Below, one piece after another: positions 50,095 through 59,248 of a DNA stretch of 64,000 nt; the first letter of the stretch is position 1, and each line of letters opens with the position of its first letter. The stretch comes from Rhodococcoides fascians NBRC 12155 = LMG 3623. GTDB lineage: Bacteria > Actinomycetota > Actinomycetes > Mycobacteriales > Mycobacteriaceae. The notes under the pieces were generated by a model. It saw only the letters and a program-made list of their open reading frames with translations. It ran no database searches and was not told the origin of the DNA. The stretch spans positions 124,001 through 188,000 of the forward strand of contig NZ_BCWW01000003.1 of assembly GCF_001894785.1 (NCBI RefSeq), read 5' to 3'. A program made the translations under genes and the position numbers.

Positions 50095-51639
50095 TCAGCC
50101 GGCGATCGTGCGTTCGGTGCTCCAATACGGAGCTCGCATGGCTTTCTTGTCGAGCTTGCCCATGGCGTTGCGGCTCAGTTCGTCGACCACGACGTAGTTC
50201 TTCGGGCATTTGTAGGAGGCCATCGAGTTTCTCGCGAAGCGGGCGAGTTCGTCCACGTCCAGCGAGGTGCCGGGCCGCGCCACCACAAGGGCCAGCAAGG
50301 CTTCGCCCAGGTCGTCGTTCGGCACGCCGATCACTGCGACTTCCTCGACGGCGGGGTACGTCGACAGAACTCGCTCGCTTTCTGCGGGATATAGGTTCAC
50401 GCCACCGGAGACCACCATGTCGGCCACTCGATCGGTGATGAACACGTACCCGTCGTCGTCCACGTAACCGACGTCGCCGAGGGTTGCGACGCCCGGCAAA
50501 ATGTAAGCAGCTGCTGTCTTTTCGGGATCGGCGTGGAAGACGACGCCGCGCTCGGGCGGGGTTCGGAACCCGAGCACCCCCACCTCTCCGCGGCCCAGCT
50601 CGACTCCGTCGGATCCGACGACGACGGCTTCGAACGGCGGGACCGCTCGGCCCACCGACCGTGGGTGCTCGAGCCACTCCATCGAGTCGATCTTGCACAC
50701 CGACCCGATTTCGCTACCGCCGTACGACTCGACGAGTACCGGACCGAACCAGTCGATCATCGAACGCTTCACGTCCTGAGGGCACGCCGAACCCGTGTGC
50801 GCGACGTACTCCAGTGAGGAGACGTCGTGGCGCGAGCGGACGCGATCGTCGAGTCCCAGCAGACGCTGGAAGTGCGTGGGAACCATCAGTGTCGACGTGA
50901 CCCGGTGACGGTCGATCAGCTCCAACGTGCGTTCGGCGTCGAAGCGGCCCATCACCACCACGGGCCGGCCGGAGAGCAGATGGCGTATCGCGGTCAACGG
51001 GCCGTTGTGCTGCAGCGGTCCGACGACGAGGTGGACGCCGGCGGGATAGCCGGACCGGGCGGACACCGCGTCGACGAAGTCCGCGGCGGTCTCGGCGGGA
51101 GCTGGCAACCAGCGCACCTGCGTACCCCGGGCGCGGCCGGTGGTGCCGGAGGTGTAGACCAGCGGTGGTCGGGCCGGGCGTTCGGGTGCAGGTGCCGACG
51201 CGGGCACGTCTACACTCGGCGCGACGAACTCGGACCAGTCGACGCCGCCGAAGGCGTCGGCATTGTGGATGATCACTGCCCGAAGGCCTACCTCGAGGCC
51301 CGCTTCGAGGGACGACATCAGACCGAGTGGCCCCGTCACCACCGCCACGGACCCGGAGTCCAGCAGCTGGTCGGCCATTTCATCGGGCTTGAGCTGTCGG
51401 GAGACGGCTACCGTACCGACACCGCGCCGGATCCCGGCTACGTGCGCCAGCAGAGTCTCGACGGTGTTCTCTCCGATCACCGCGACGCGTTCGTCCGAGT
51501 TCGGTGCGATGGCGATCAGTCTCTCGCCCAGGGCATCGACGGTGGTGGCGACGTCTATCCAGGTCATCGCTCTACGGTCGTCCACCAGAGCCAGGCCGTG
51601 CGGGTCGGCCGTCGCTCGGTCCCTGATCAGGTCGAGCAT
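50095..51639 (-). CDS. Acyl-CoA ligase (AMP-forming)
   Basis: 514 aa adenylate-forming enzyme. PPLVYTSGTTGRARGTQVRW (P-loop), VESYGGSEIGSVCK (adenine-binding), YVFITDRVADMVVSGGVNLY, and C-terminal RNAMGKLDKKAMRAP with the catalytic Lys. Activates the acid substrate or an intermediate of the region-3 pathway. GGAGTGAGCC before the ATG. Divergent from the E1alpha gene. Confidence 0.9.
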   Translation of the reverse strand: MLDLIRDRATADPHGLALVDDRRAMTWIDVATTVDALGERLIAIAPNSDERVAVIGENTVETLLAHVAGIRRGVGTVAVSRQLKPDEMADQLLDSGSVAVVTGPLGLMSSLEAGLEVGLRAVIIHNADAFGGVDWSEFVAPSVDVPASAPAPERPARPPLVYTSGTTGRARGTQVRWLPAPAETAADFVDAVSARSGYPAGVHLVVGPLQHNGPLTAIRHLLSGRPVVVMGRFDAERTLELIDRHRVTSTLMVPTHFQRLLGLDDRVRSRHDVSSLEYVAHTGSACPQDVKRSMIDWFGPVLVESYGGSEIGSVCKIDSMEWLEHPRSVGRAVPPFEAVVVGSDGVELGRGEVGVLGFRTPPERGVVFHADPEKTAAAYILPGVATLGDVGYVDDDGYVFITDRVADMVVSGGVNLYPAESERVLSTYPAVEEVAVIGVPNDDLGEALLALVVARPGTSLDVDELARFARNSMASYKCPKNYVVVDELSRNAMGKLDKKAMRAPYWSTERTIAG

Positions 51640-51678
51640 GGCTCACTCCTTCAACGGTCCGGTCCTCGGATGTGCAAT

Positions 51679-51687
51679 AGTAACTTT
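51679..51687. promoter_or_regulatory. Shared operator motif, weak copy
   Basis: AGTAACTTT in the AT-rich divergent region between the CoA ligase and E1alpha, matching AGTAACTT of the palindrome at 46.0 kb. Confidence 0.3.
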
Positions 51688-51800
51688 ATAGTGATTCTAC
51701 TTACATTCGGCTACTGTTGCAGCCATACTGTAGAAGACGTAAACAAAGTCCCCGCCGTAATGCTCGTTGCATCGTTCGGACCAGAGAAGAGGTGTACGTG

Positions 51801-52829
51801 GTGACTTCGACCGCGACCGACCCAACCCGTGAGGCCGTCGAGCCCATCGGATCCAACGATCCGACACCGAGCCGGGAGATCCTGCTGGATTTGCACCGGC
51901 GCATGGTTCGGATCAGGCAATTCGAGACCGAGGCCGGCCGACTGATGGAAGGCGGCAAGCTGCCCGGGTTCCTGCACCTCTACGTCGGCCAGGAAGCCGT
52001 CGCAGCCGGTGCGATGAGCAACCTTCGGGACACCGATCAAATCTCCTCGACACACCGCGGACACGGTCACGCCGTCGCGAAGGGTGCACAGTTCCGCGAG
52101 ATGTTCGCCGAACTCTTCGGCCGCGTCGACGGATATTGCAAGGGTCGTGGTGGCTCGATGCACATCAACGACCTGTCCATCGGAATGCTCGGCGCGAACG
52201 GCATCGTCGGCGGCGGTATCCCGATCGCCGTCGGGGCCGCGTTCGCCGCCAAGTACCGCGGCGAGGACTCCGTCGCCATCCCGTTCTTCGGTGACGGGGC
52301 CAGCAACATCGGCGCGTTCCACGAGGCCGCGAACATGGCCGGCATCCTCGAACTCCCGGTCGTATTCGTCTGCGAGAACAACGGATACGCGGAATTCACC
52401 GCACTGCGGGATCACATGAAGCTCGAGAACGTCGCCGATCGCGCACCGGCCTACGGATTTCCCAGCGAAATCTGCGACGGCATGGATGCGATCGCGGTGC
52501 GTGCCGCCGTCGGGCGTGCGGTCGAACGGGCCCGCAACGGCGGTGGACCCACTCTGGTGGAGGCCAAGACCTACCGCTACTACGACCACCAGGGCGTGAA
52601 GGGACTTCGCAAGACCTACCGCACTCAGGAAGAGGTCGAGGCGTGGAAGGAACGCGACGCCATCAAACTCCTCGAAGCCCGGGCCGTCTCGGAAGGCCTG
52701 GTGACCGAATCCGAGTTCGCCACCGTCTGGGCCGAAGTGGACGCGGACATCGCAGAATCCGTGAGCTTCGCCGAGGCCAGTCCATTCCCGGACGTGGCCG
52801 ACTTCGCCCTCAACGTCTACAGCGACTGA
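51801..52829 (+). CDS. TPP-dependent dehydrogenase E1 alpha subunit
   Basis: 342 aa from GTG 51801 (GTG 51798 equally possible), with AGAAGAGG upstream. TPP-binding motif GDGASNIGAFHEAANMAGI ending in FVCENNGYA. Phosphorylation-loop region YYDHQGVKGLRKTYR. Closest in type to acetoin dehydrogenase (AcoA) or branched-chain 2-oxoacid E1 alpha. Decarboxylates or cleaves an alpha-keto substrate and passes it to the E2 lipoyl group. Confidence 0.92.
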   Translation: MTSTATDPTREAVEPIGSNDPTPSREILLDLHRRMVRIRQFETEAGRLMEGGKLPGFLHLYVGQEAVAAGAMSNLRDTDQISSTHRGHGHAVAKGAQFREMFAELFGRVDGYCKGRGGSMHINDLSIGMLGANGIVGGGIPIAVGAAFAAKYRGEDSVAIPFFGDGASNIGAFHEAANMAGILELPVVFVCENNGYAEFTALRDHMKLENVADRAPAYGFPSEICDGMDAIAVRAAVGRAVERARNGGGPTLVEAKTYRYYDHQGVKGLRKTYRTQEEVEAWKERDAIKLLEARAVSEGLVTESEFATVWAEVDADIAESVSFAEASPFPDVADFALNVYSD

Positions 52830-52850
52830 AGAACCGAAAAGGCTGAAACG

Positions 52851-53888
52851 ATGTCCACTGCAACAGAAACATCTCCGAACACGACCACTCCGGCCGAGTC
52901 CTCGACGGCTCGCGTCACCACTTATGTCAAGGCGTACAACGAGGCTGTCGCGCAAACCATGCGTGAGAACGAGGACGTCTTCGTCATCGGCGAGGACGTG
53001 GCCGGGTACGGCGGCGTCTTCCACATGTACGACGGGCTTCTCGACGAGTTCGGGCCGCGGCGCATGGTCGACACGCCGATCGCCGAGATGGGTCTCATCG
53101 GTCTCGGCGTCGGTGCGGCGGCGCGAGGGCTGCGTCCCGTCGTCGATATCATGTTCATGGACTTCCTGGCCGTCGCCCTCGACCAGGTGGTGAACCAGGC
53201 CGCCAAGATGAAGTTCATGTACGGCGGCGAGGTCAAGGTCCCGATGGTCATCGCGGTCGCCTACGGCGCAGGCGTGAGCGCGGGTGCGCAGCATTCGCAG
53301 TCGCTCGAAGCCTGGCTGGCCCACACCCCGGGACTGAAGGTGTTGATGCCGTCCAACGCGTACGACGCCAAGGGCCTGATGGTCTCCGCCGTACGCGACG
53401 ACAATCCTGTCGTGTTCATGCTGAACAAGGTGCTCCTCGGAGCGCGCGCCGAGGTGCCGGAGGAGATCTACTCGATCCCCATCGGTCAGGCCGCGATTCC
53501 GCGTGAGGGTGACGACATCACCGTCGTCGCCTTCGGTCGCATGGTCACCGAGGCACTGAAGGCCGCTGACATTCTCGCCGAATCCGGAGTCTCGGTCGAG
53601 GTCGTGGACCCGCGATCGGTGCAGCCTCTCGACACCGCCACTATCGTGAAATCGGCCTCGAAGACCAACCGCATCCTCGTGGTACACGAGGCCGTCACGT
53701 TCGGTGGCATCGGTGCCGAAGTGGCCGCGCAGATCCAGGAAGAAGCGTTCGACTACCTCGACGCACCGGTCCTGCGTGTCGGCGCGCCGTTCACCCCCGT
53801 GCCGTTCAGCACCCCGCTCGAAAAGGCCTACGTGCCCGACGCCGACCGCATAGTCGCCGGAGCCCGCCGCCTGCTCGAAAGGAACTGA
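52851..53888 (+). CDS. TPP-dependent dehydrogenase E1 beta subunit
   Basis: 345 aa. Transketolase pyrimidine-binding domain: DVFVIGEDVAGYGGVFHMYD, RMVDTPIAEMGLIGLGVGAA, and C-terminal transketolase domain (SVEVVDPRSVQPLDTATIVK, LVVHEAVTFGGIGAEVAAQI). Forms the alpha2beta2 E1 with the preceding gene. Operon order E1alpha-E1beta-E2 is as in acetoin dehydrogenase clusters. Confidence 0.92.
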   Translation: MSTATETSPNTTTPAESSTARVTTYVKAYNEAVAQTMRENEDVFVIGEDVAGYGGVFHMYDGLLDEFGPRRMVDTPIAEMGLIGLGVGAAARGLRPVVDIMFMDFLAVALDQVVNQAAKMKFMYGGEVKVPMVIAVAYGAGVSAGAQHSQSLEAWLAHTPGLKVLMPSNAYDAKGLMVSAVRDDNPVVFMLNKVLLGARAEVPEEIYSIPIGQAAIPREGDDITVVAFGRMVTEALKAADILAESGVSVEVVDPRSVQPLDTATIVKSASKTNRILVVHEAVTFGGIGAEVAAQIQEEAFDYLDAPVLRVGAPFTPVPFSTPLEKAYVPDADRIVAGARRLLERN

Positions 53889-53891
53889 GAA

Positions 53892-55355
53892 GTGGCTCAG
53901 CAGATTGTGCTTCCGAAGCTGGGTCTCACCATGCAGGAAGGCGTCATCGGGGAATGGGTGGCCGAGGCGGGCCAGCGCATCGGCCTCGGTGACGTGCTCC
54001 TGCGTCTCGAGACCGACAAGGTCGATGTCGACGTGGAAGCCGAAGCCGAAGGTATTCTCGCCACCACCGCGAAGGCCGGCGACGTCCTTCCGGTCGGCGC
54101 GGTGATCGGCTGGCTCCTCGGTGAAGGAGAGCAGGCACCGAACGGGGCCGCCCCCGCGACGGACGCCGCCGCCGTCGACGACACCACATCGGCCGTGGCT
54201 CCCGCGGCAGCACCGGTTCCGGCCGACGGCACTCGACTCAAGTCGTCGCCGAACGCCCGTCGCGTCGCTGCGGCGTCGAACGTCGACCTCGCTGCCGTAC
54301 GGGGCACCGGCCCCGGTGGGCGCATCGTTTCCGAAGACGTCGAGGAGTTCCTCGCCGCATCCCCGGCTCCCGCATCTGAGCTACCCGCATCTCCGGCACC
54401 CGCATCTCCGGCACCCCTGAGCGTGGCATCCGAGCCGACGATCATGTCCGAGTCCAGCGTCTCCGAGCCGAACAGTGCGGCCGAACAGTTCGTCGGCCCG
54501 CTGGTACGTCGCCGGGCCGCCGAGCTCGGTGTCGACCTGACCCAGCTCGTCGGCACCGGAATCGGTGGCCGCGTCACCACAGCCGACGTGGAGAACGCGG
54601 TTGCGCCACAGCAAGTTTCGACTGCCTCAGCGCCCAAGCCCGCACGTGTCTCCGGTCCGCAGCCCGGTGACGTCATTCCGCTCTCGGGTATGCGCGGCGC
54701 GATCGCCCGCAACATGGTCGACAGCCTCCACACCATGGCTCAGCTCACCCACGGTTACGAGGTGGACGTCACCGCGCTCGTCGCCGTTCGCGCACAACTC
54801 AAGACCGAAAGCGCGCAGACCGATTCGAGGCCGCCGAGTCTGAACGACTTCGTCGTCAAGGCTGCCGCTCTTGCGTTGCAACAGCATCCGGTGCTGAACG
54901 CCGGGATCGCCGACGACAAGGTGACACTGTTCGAGGAGATCAACATCGGAATCGCGGTCGCAGTAGACGGCGGACTCGTGGTTCCCGTTGTGCGCAATGC
55001 CGACGCTCTGTCGCTCGCCGTGATCGCCGGCCGCACCGCCGCGGTGGCCACCGCGGCTCGGACGGGCAAACTGGGGTTGACGGATATGGAGGGTGCGACG
55101 TTCTCGGTCAGCACACTCGGTGCCTACGGTGTCGACTTCTTCACCCCGGTGGTCAATCCGGGCAACGTGGCCATTCTCGGTGTCGGCCGGGTCAAGGACG
55201 GGTTCCGTTGGGAGGGGGAGACTCCGGTGCGGACGCAGGTCATGACCCTGAGCCTGACCTTCGATCACAGAGCGGTGGATGGCGCTCCCGCGGCGGAGTA
55301 CCTGCGCACTCTCGGCACGATTCTGGCCCGGCCGCTGAGTTTGCTGGCCGGATAG
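53892..55355 (+). CDS. Dihydrolipoamide acyltransferase E2 with two subunit-binding domains
   Basis: 487 aa from GTG with AAAGGAACTGAGAA upstream. One lipoyl domain (lipoyl Lys in RLETDKVDVDVEAEAEG, near residue 42), Ala/Pro linkers, then two E3/E1-binding domains: SSPNARRVAAASNVDLAAVR with GTGPGGRIVSEDV, and GPLVRRRAAELGVDLTQLV with GTGIGGRVTTADV. The catalytic domain ends with LSLTFDHRAVDGAPAAEYLR (active-site His). The linker between the binding domains has short Ser-Pro-Ala repeats. One lipoyl plus two binding domains is not the usual arrangement. Confidence 0.9.
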   Translation: MAQQIVLPKLGLTMQEGVIGEWVAEAGQRIGLGDVLLRLETDKVDVDVEAEAEGILATTAKAGDVLPVGAVIGWLLGEGEQAPNGAAPATDAAAVDDTTSAVAPAAAPVPADGTRLKSSPNARRVAAASNVDLAAVRGTGPGGRIVSEDVEEFLAASPAPASELPASPAPASPAPLSVASEPTIMSESSVSEPNSAAEQFVGPLVRRRAAELGVDLTQLVGTGIGGRVTTADVENAVAPQQVSTASAPKPARVSGPQPGDVIPLSGMRGAIARNMVDSLHTMAQLTHGYEVDVTALVAVRAQLKTESAQTDSRPPSLNDFVVKAAALALQQHPVLNAGIADDKVTLFEEINIGIAVAVDGGLVVPVVRNADALSLAVIAGRTAAVATAARTGKLGLTDMEGATFSVSTLGAYGVDFFTPVVNPGNVAILGVGRVKDGFRWEGETPVRTQVMTLSLTFDHRAVDGAPAAEYLRTLGTILARPLSLLAG

Positions 55356-55360
55356 CGCGC

Positions 55361-55741
55361 ATGCTCGCGGTCGACGAAGCGCTCTTCGTGCAACTGGATC
55401 CACCTGTGCTGGCCGGAAGTGCGTGCGACGACTGCGAGGTCGTCGCGTTTCCGTCGGCGGCACGGTGCCCGGGGTGCGCCGGTACCGCGGTGTCGCGGCG
55501 CGCGCTTCCGACACGAGGGACGGTCTGGACCTGGACCACCCAGGCATTCGCGCCGAAGCCCCCGTTCGAGGAGCCCCCGTCGGGGTTCGAACGGTTCGTC
55601 GTCGGTTACGTGGATCTCGGCGACGTGCTGGTGGAGTCCCGCATCATCGGCGCTGTCGCGATAGGTGACCAGGTCGAATTGCGGTTGCTTTCGGTAAGCG
55701 ACACCGAGGTCACGTTCGCCTTCGAGAAGGTCGAGCGATGA
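55361..55741 (+). CDS. DUF35 zinc-ribbon/OB-fold protein
   Basis: 126 aa from ATG 55361. N-terminal zinc ribbon with CDDC...CPGC (in SACDDCEVVAFPSAARCPGC), then the OB-fold (GTVWTWTTQAFAP, GFERFVVGYVDLGDVLVES, GDQVELRLLSVSD). In steroid-catabolising actinobacteria a DUF35 protein forms a complex with the thiolase-like aldolase Ltp2 or with ChsH2. The thiolase-like gene next door, overlapping by four bases, fits this: a retro-aldol carbon-carbon cleavage unit. Confidence 0.88.
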   Translation: MLAVDEALFVQLDPPVLAGSACDDCEVVAFPSAARCPGCAGTAVSRRALPTRGTVWTWTTQAFAPKPPFEEPPSGFERFVVGYVDLGDVLVESRIIGAVAIGDQVELRLLSVSDTEVTFAFEKVER

Positions 55742-56892
55742 GCGACGACGGTATCTACATCATCGGGGCCGGCATGCACGCCTTCGGTCGGCACGACGGG
55801 GTCTCGGGCCTGGACATGGGTGAGTACGCGCTGCGCGCCGGCCTGGCCGACGCCGGACTCGAGTGGTCCGACGTCGACGCCGCCGTCGGGGGCAGCAACG
55901 TCTCTGGAAAGCCGGACTCGCTGGTCTCCCGTCTCGGGCTGACCGGAATCCCGTTCACCACTGTCAAGAACGGTTGTGCCACAGGGGGAGTGGCGCTGGC
56001 AACTGCCACCGACATGCTGACCGCACGCCGCGCGAACGTGGTGGCGGTGGTCGGCTTCGACAAACACCCGCGCGGTGCGTTCGCGTCGGACCCGGCCGCC
56101 TACGGTCTCGACGCCTGGTACGCCCGGACGGGCATGATGGTCACCACTCAGTACTTCGCGATGAAGACTCGTCGGTATTTCTACGAGCACGGGCTGGACG
56201 AGTCCGCGCTGGCTGCAGTGTCCGAGCGCGCCTTCGCCAACGGGGCGGCACATCCCATGGCGTGGCGGCGACAAGAACTCACCGCCGAGCAGGTCCGCGC
56301 ATCCGCCATGGTCAACGACCCGCTCACGCGATACATGTTCTGTTCGCCGGGTGAGGGCGGTGTGGCACTCGTTCTCGCACGCGGCGACCGAGCACACGAC
56401 CTGTGCGACAGACCGATTCGGCTTGCTGCGGTGGAGGTGCGCACCCGGCGGTCCGGATCGTTCGAGGTGTTCTCGCCATGGCTCTCTCCCCGTCCGATAC
56501 ACAGCCCGAGCATCGATGCGGCCGCGGCGGCGTTCGCCGCTGCCAGCCTTGAACCCGGCGACGTCCACGTGGCGCAGTTGCAGGACACGGACTCCGGCTC
56601 CGAGATCATTCACATGGCGGAGACAGGTCTGTGCGAGCACGGGGAGCAGGCGAAGTTGCTCGACTCCGGTGCCACACACCACGACGGCTCCATACCGATC
56701 AATACCGACGGCGGGTGCTTGGCGGGCGGCGAGCCGATAGGCGCGTCGGGGCTGCGTCAGGTACACGAGGTCGTGCGGCAATTGCAGGGCCGGGCAGAGG
56801 GCAATCAGGTGCCGGGCCGGCCGACGGTCGCTTTCACCCACGTCTACGGCGCACCCGGGTTGTCGGCGTGCACCGTCCTGACTGCGGAATGA
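55738..56892 (+). CDS. Thiolase-like / Ltp2-type aldolase
   Basis: 384 aa. Lipid-transfer-protein/thiolase superfamily: IIGAGMHAFGRHDGVSGLDM, FTTVKNGCATGGVALATATD (the Cys is present), AVVGFDKHPRGAFASDP, and a C-terminal CLAGGEPIGASGLRQVHEVV where a canonical thiolase has GHPIGATG. Loss of that His and the last Cys-Gly motif (LSACTVL remains) speaks for an aldolase rather than a thiolase, as in Ltp2 that works with a DUF35 partner. Overlaps the DUF35 gene by ATGA. Confidence 0.85.
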   Translation: MSDDGIYIIGAGMHAFGRHDGVSGLDMGEYALRAGLADAGLEWSDVDAAVGGSNVSGKPDSLVSRLGLTGIPFTTVKNGCATGGVALATATDMLTARRANVVAVVGFDKHPRGAFASDPAAYGLDAWYARTGMMVTTQYFAMKTRRYFYEHGLDESALAAVSERAFANGAAHPMAWRRQELTAEQVRASAMVNDPLTRYMFCSPGEGGVALVLARGDRAHDLCDRPIRLAAVEVRTRRSGSFEVFSPWLSPRPIHSPSIDAAAAAFAAASLEPGDVHVAQLQDTDSGSEIIHMAETGLCEHGEQAKLLDSGATHHDGSIPINTDGGCLAGGEPIGASGLRQVHEVVRQLQGRAEGNQVPGRPTVAFTHVYGAPGLSACTVLTAE

Positions 56893-56905
56893 CGAAAGGT
56901 CCATT

Positions 56906-58156
56906 GTGACGACGGGTTTCGGTGACAACTTCGAACTGACCGACTTTCAGGCGGACGTGCGCTCGTGGCTGGGCTCGATCCTTCCGCCTCGACCGGCGCC
57001 GTCACCGCAGGACCGGCCCGACCTCGCCGTCTTCCGCAACTTGTCCGACGAGGACGAAATTTCGTTGCTCGACGCCGCCCGGCAGTACCGCAGACAACGG
57101 TTCGACGCCGGCTACGGCGCGGTTACCCTGTCCGTCGAGCACGGCGGTCGCGGACTGCCCGCGTCCTACGCCTCGGCCATAGCGCAGGCAGAGCGTGAAT
57201 TCGACGTACCGCCGTCCACTGAACTGATCAGCGTCACAACGGGTCTCGTCGGACCTGCGGTGGCGATGTTCGGAAGTGACGATCAGCGGCGTGCCTACGC
57301 AAACCCGTTGCTCCGCACCGACCTCCTCGCGTGCCAGTTGTTCAGCGAGCCTGGTGCCGGATCGGACTTGGCGGCACTGGGGTGTCGCGGCGTCCGCCGC
57401 GGCGACGACTGGGTGTTCGACGGGCAGAAGGTGTGGTCTTCCGGAGCGCGCTTCGCCGATCTCGGGATGCTCCTGGCCCGCACCGATCCGGATGCACCGA
57501 AACACAAAGGCATCACGGCGTTTCTGGTTCCCCTCGACCTCGCGGGCGTCGATATTCGCCCGATTCGACAGATGAGTGGAGGATCCTCGTTCAACGAGGT
57601 GTTCCTCCACGAGGTTCGGGTGCCGGACAGCATGCGTCTCGGTGAGGTGGGTCAAGGGTGGAAGGTAGCCAATGCCACGCTGGCCTTCGAACGCACTGCC
57701 TCCGGATCGGTGACGCGCAAGAAGGGTGGCTCGGTGGCCGAATTGATCTCGCTGGCACAATCTCTCGGGGCCGCGAACGATCCGTTGGTACGGCAGAACC
57801 TCGCGGACGTGTACATCCGATCGGAACTGCGGGCGGCCACCGCAGATCGGGTTGCCCGCGCCGCTGCGGCGGGTGTTTCTCCCGGGCCGGCAGCATCGGT
57901 CGGCAAACTGATGGCGTCGGACGTTCTGGGCAAGATCGGCGAGATCGCGGCGGACCTGCTGGGTACCGAGATCACCGCTGCAGTCGACGACGACCGCTTC
58001 GCGTGGACCGAACACTTACTGGGAAGCCCGGGTTACCGGCTCGCAGGTGGTACCGATCAGATCCAGCGCAACGTCATCGGCGAGCGGGTTCTCGGGTTGC
58101 CCCCGGAGCCGCGGGAGAACCGCGACCAGCCGTGGTCCCAGCGCGACAAGCGCTGA
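56906..58156 (+). CDS. Acyl-CoA dehydrogenase
   Basis: 416 aa from GTG 56906 (GAAAGG upstream). FAD and substrate motifs: LLACQLFSEPGAGSDLAALG, VWSSGARFADLGMLLARTD, FNEVFLHEVRVPDSMRLGEV, and the C-terminal AGGTDQIQRNVIGERVLGLP. The Tyr-Glu-Gly-Thr catalytic base of MCAD is AGGT here. Introduces a double bond into an acyl-CoA. Convergent with a second acyl-CoA dehydrogenase (7 bp apart), as often seen for heteromeric FadE pairs. Confidence 0.9.
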   Translation: MTTGFGDNFELTDFQADVRSWLGSILPPRPAPSPQDRPDLAVFRNLSDEDEISLLDAARQYRRQRFDAGYGAVTLSVEHGGRGLPASYASAIAQAEREFDVPPSTELISVTTGLVGPAVAMFGSDDQRRAYANPLLRTDLLACQLFSEPGAGSDLAALGCRGVRRGDDWVFDGQKVWSSGARFADLGMLLARTDPDAPKHKGITAFLVPLDLAGVDIRPIRQMSGGSSFNEVFLHEVRVPDSMRLGEVGQGWKVANATLAFERTASGSVTRKKGGSVAELISLAQSLGAANDPLVRQNLADVYIRSELRAATADRVARAAAAGVSPGPAASVGKLMASDVLGKIGEIAADLLGTEITAAVDDDRFAWTEHLLGSPGYRLAGGTDQIQRNVIGERVLGLPPEPRENRDQPWSQRDKR

Positions 58157-58162
58157 ACGCTG

Positions 58163-59248
58163 TCACCAGGCGAGAGAAGTGGCGAGCCGTTCCCGGTGGA
58201 ACGCGGCCCCGCCGAAGAGCTGAGCGTCGGCGCGGGCTCGCCGAAAATACAGATGGCAGTGGTGTTCCCACGTGAAGCCGACACCTCCGTGCAGTTGTAC
58301 GGCTTCGGCGGTCACGGTCCGGTAGGCGTCCGAACACCACGCCTGCGCCACCGCGCCTGCCTCGGTGAGGTTGGTGGCCTCGACCGCGCGAACCACTGCC
58401 GATCGGCAGGACTCCACGAGAATCAGCATGTCGGCGAGCGTGTGCTTGACGGCTTGGAAGCTGCCGATGGCCCGCCCGAACTGGCGTCGTTCCTGTGCGT
58501 AAGCGGCGGTGCGATCGAGGCTCACCTGAGCGCCACCGAGTTGCTCGGCGGCCAGCACGATGCAGGCCACGTCCAGCGCGGGGCCGACGGCAGCCGAGGC
58601 GCTTCCCCCGATTGTCAGCCGCCGGGCCGGTGTACTCGACAGGGTCAGTGCGGCCTGCGCTCGCGACAGGTCGAGAGTTCGCAGCGGTATGACCGCGGGT
58701 TTCGTTGCGGCAGTGTCCGCGACGAAGACGTCGGGACCGTCCGACGTGTGGGCTACGGCCACGAGCCACCGAGCTCCGGCGGCACCGAGGACAGCCGGTG
58801 CGTGGCCGGACAGAGACCACCCGGCACCAGTCTCGGTGGCGGTGAAAGTCTCGTGGCCGGGCGACCACCAGCCACGCCTGTCGAGTCCCGCGAACGCCGC
58901 CGGTCGGCCCTCGGCGATGTCCGTGATCACGTCGTCGGCACCGGCGGCGTGGACGAGCACCTGTCCGGCGAGGATCGTCGACAGTAACGGGATCGGAAGC
59001 AGTCCGGCACCGATTTCTTCGGCGGCCACGGCGAGTTCGGCCAGACCGCCGAGGCCGCCGCAGGATTCGGGCAGTCCCAAGCCGGCGACCCCGATCTGAC
59101 CCGCCATGACCGACCATGCGTCGGCATCCCAACCCGGGCCCGCGGAATCGAGCGAGCGGCACAGATCGGGTCCACCGAGATCGGCCGCCGCACCACGCAC
59201 AGCGGCGCGCAGGTCGTCGAGTTCCGTCGTCACGTCGGTTCTGCTCAC
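58163..59248 (-). CDS. Acyl-CoA dehydrogenase
   Basis: 361 aa from GTG overlapping the preceding dikinase-like stop. VMAGQIGVAGLGLPESCGGL, AVAAEEIGAGLLPIPLLSTI, FGRAIGSFQAVKHTLADMLI, VTAEAVQLHGGVGFTWEHHC. Shorter, divergent FadE type, the pattern of the second subunit in heterotetrameric acyl-CoA dehydrogenases of steroid catabolism. Translated together with the PPDK-like gene, so it belongs to its operon. Confidence 0.88.
   Translation of the reverse strand: MSRTDVTTELDDLRAAVRGAAADLGGPDLCRSLDSAGPGWDADAWSVMAGQIGVAGLGLPESCGGLGGLAELAVAAEEIGAGLLPIPLLSTILAGQVLVHAAGADDVITDIAEGRPAAFAGLDRRGWWSPGHETFTATETGAGWSLSGHAPAVLGAAGARWLVAVAHTSDGPDVFVADTAATKPAVIPLRTLDLSRAQAALTLSSTPARRLTIGGSASAAVGPALDVACIVLAAEQLGGAQVSLDRTAAYAQERRQFGRAIGSFQAVKHTLADMLILVESCRSAVVRAVEATNLTEAGAVAQAWCSDAYRTVTAEAVQLHGGVGFTWEHHCHLYFRRARADAQLFGGAAFHRERLATSLAW

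Noticed and set aside
48860-50698. Very long frame continuing upstream of histidine phosphatase 2
   Set aside because: Only the last 199 codons are real; the rest is Arg-rich and overlaps phosphatase 3 and the CoA ligase in another frame.
51711-53687. 658-codon minus-strand open frame
   Set aside because: Antisense to E1alpha and E1beta, which have clear catalytic motifs; the frame is His/Asp/Val-rich and featureless.
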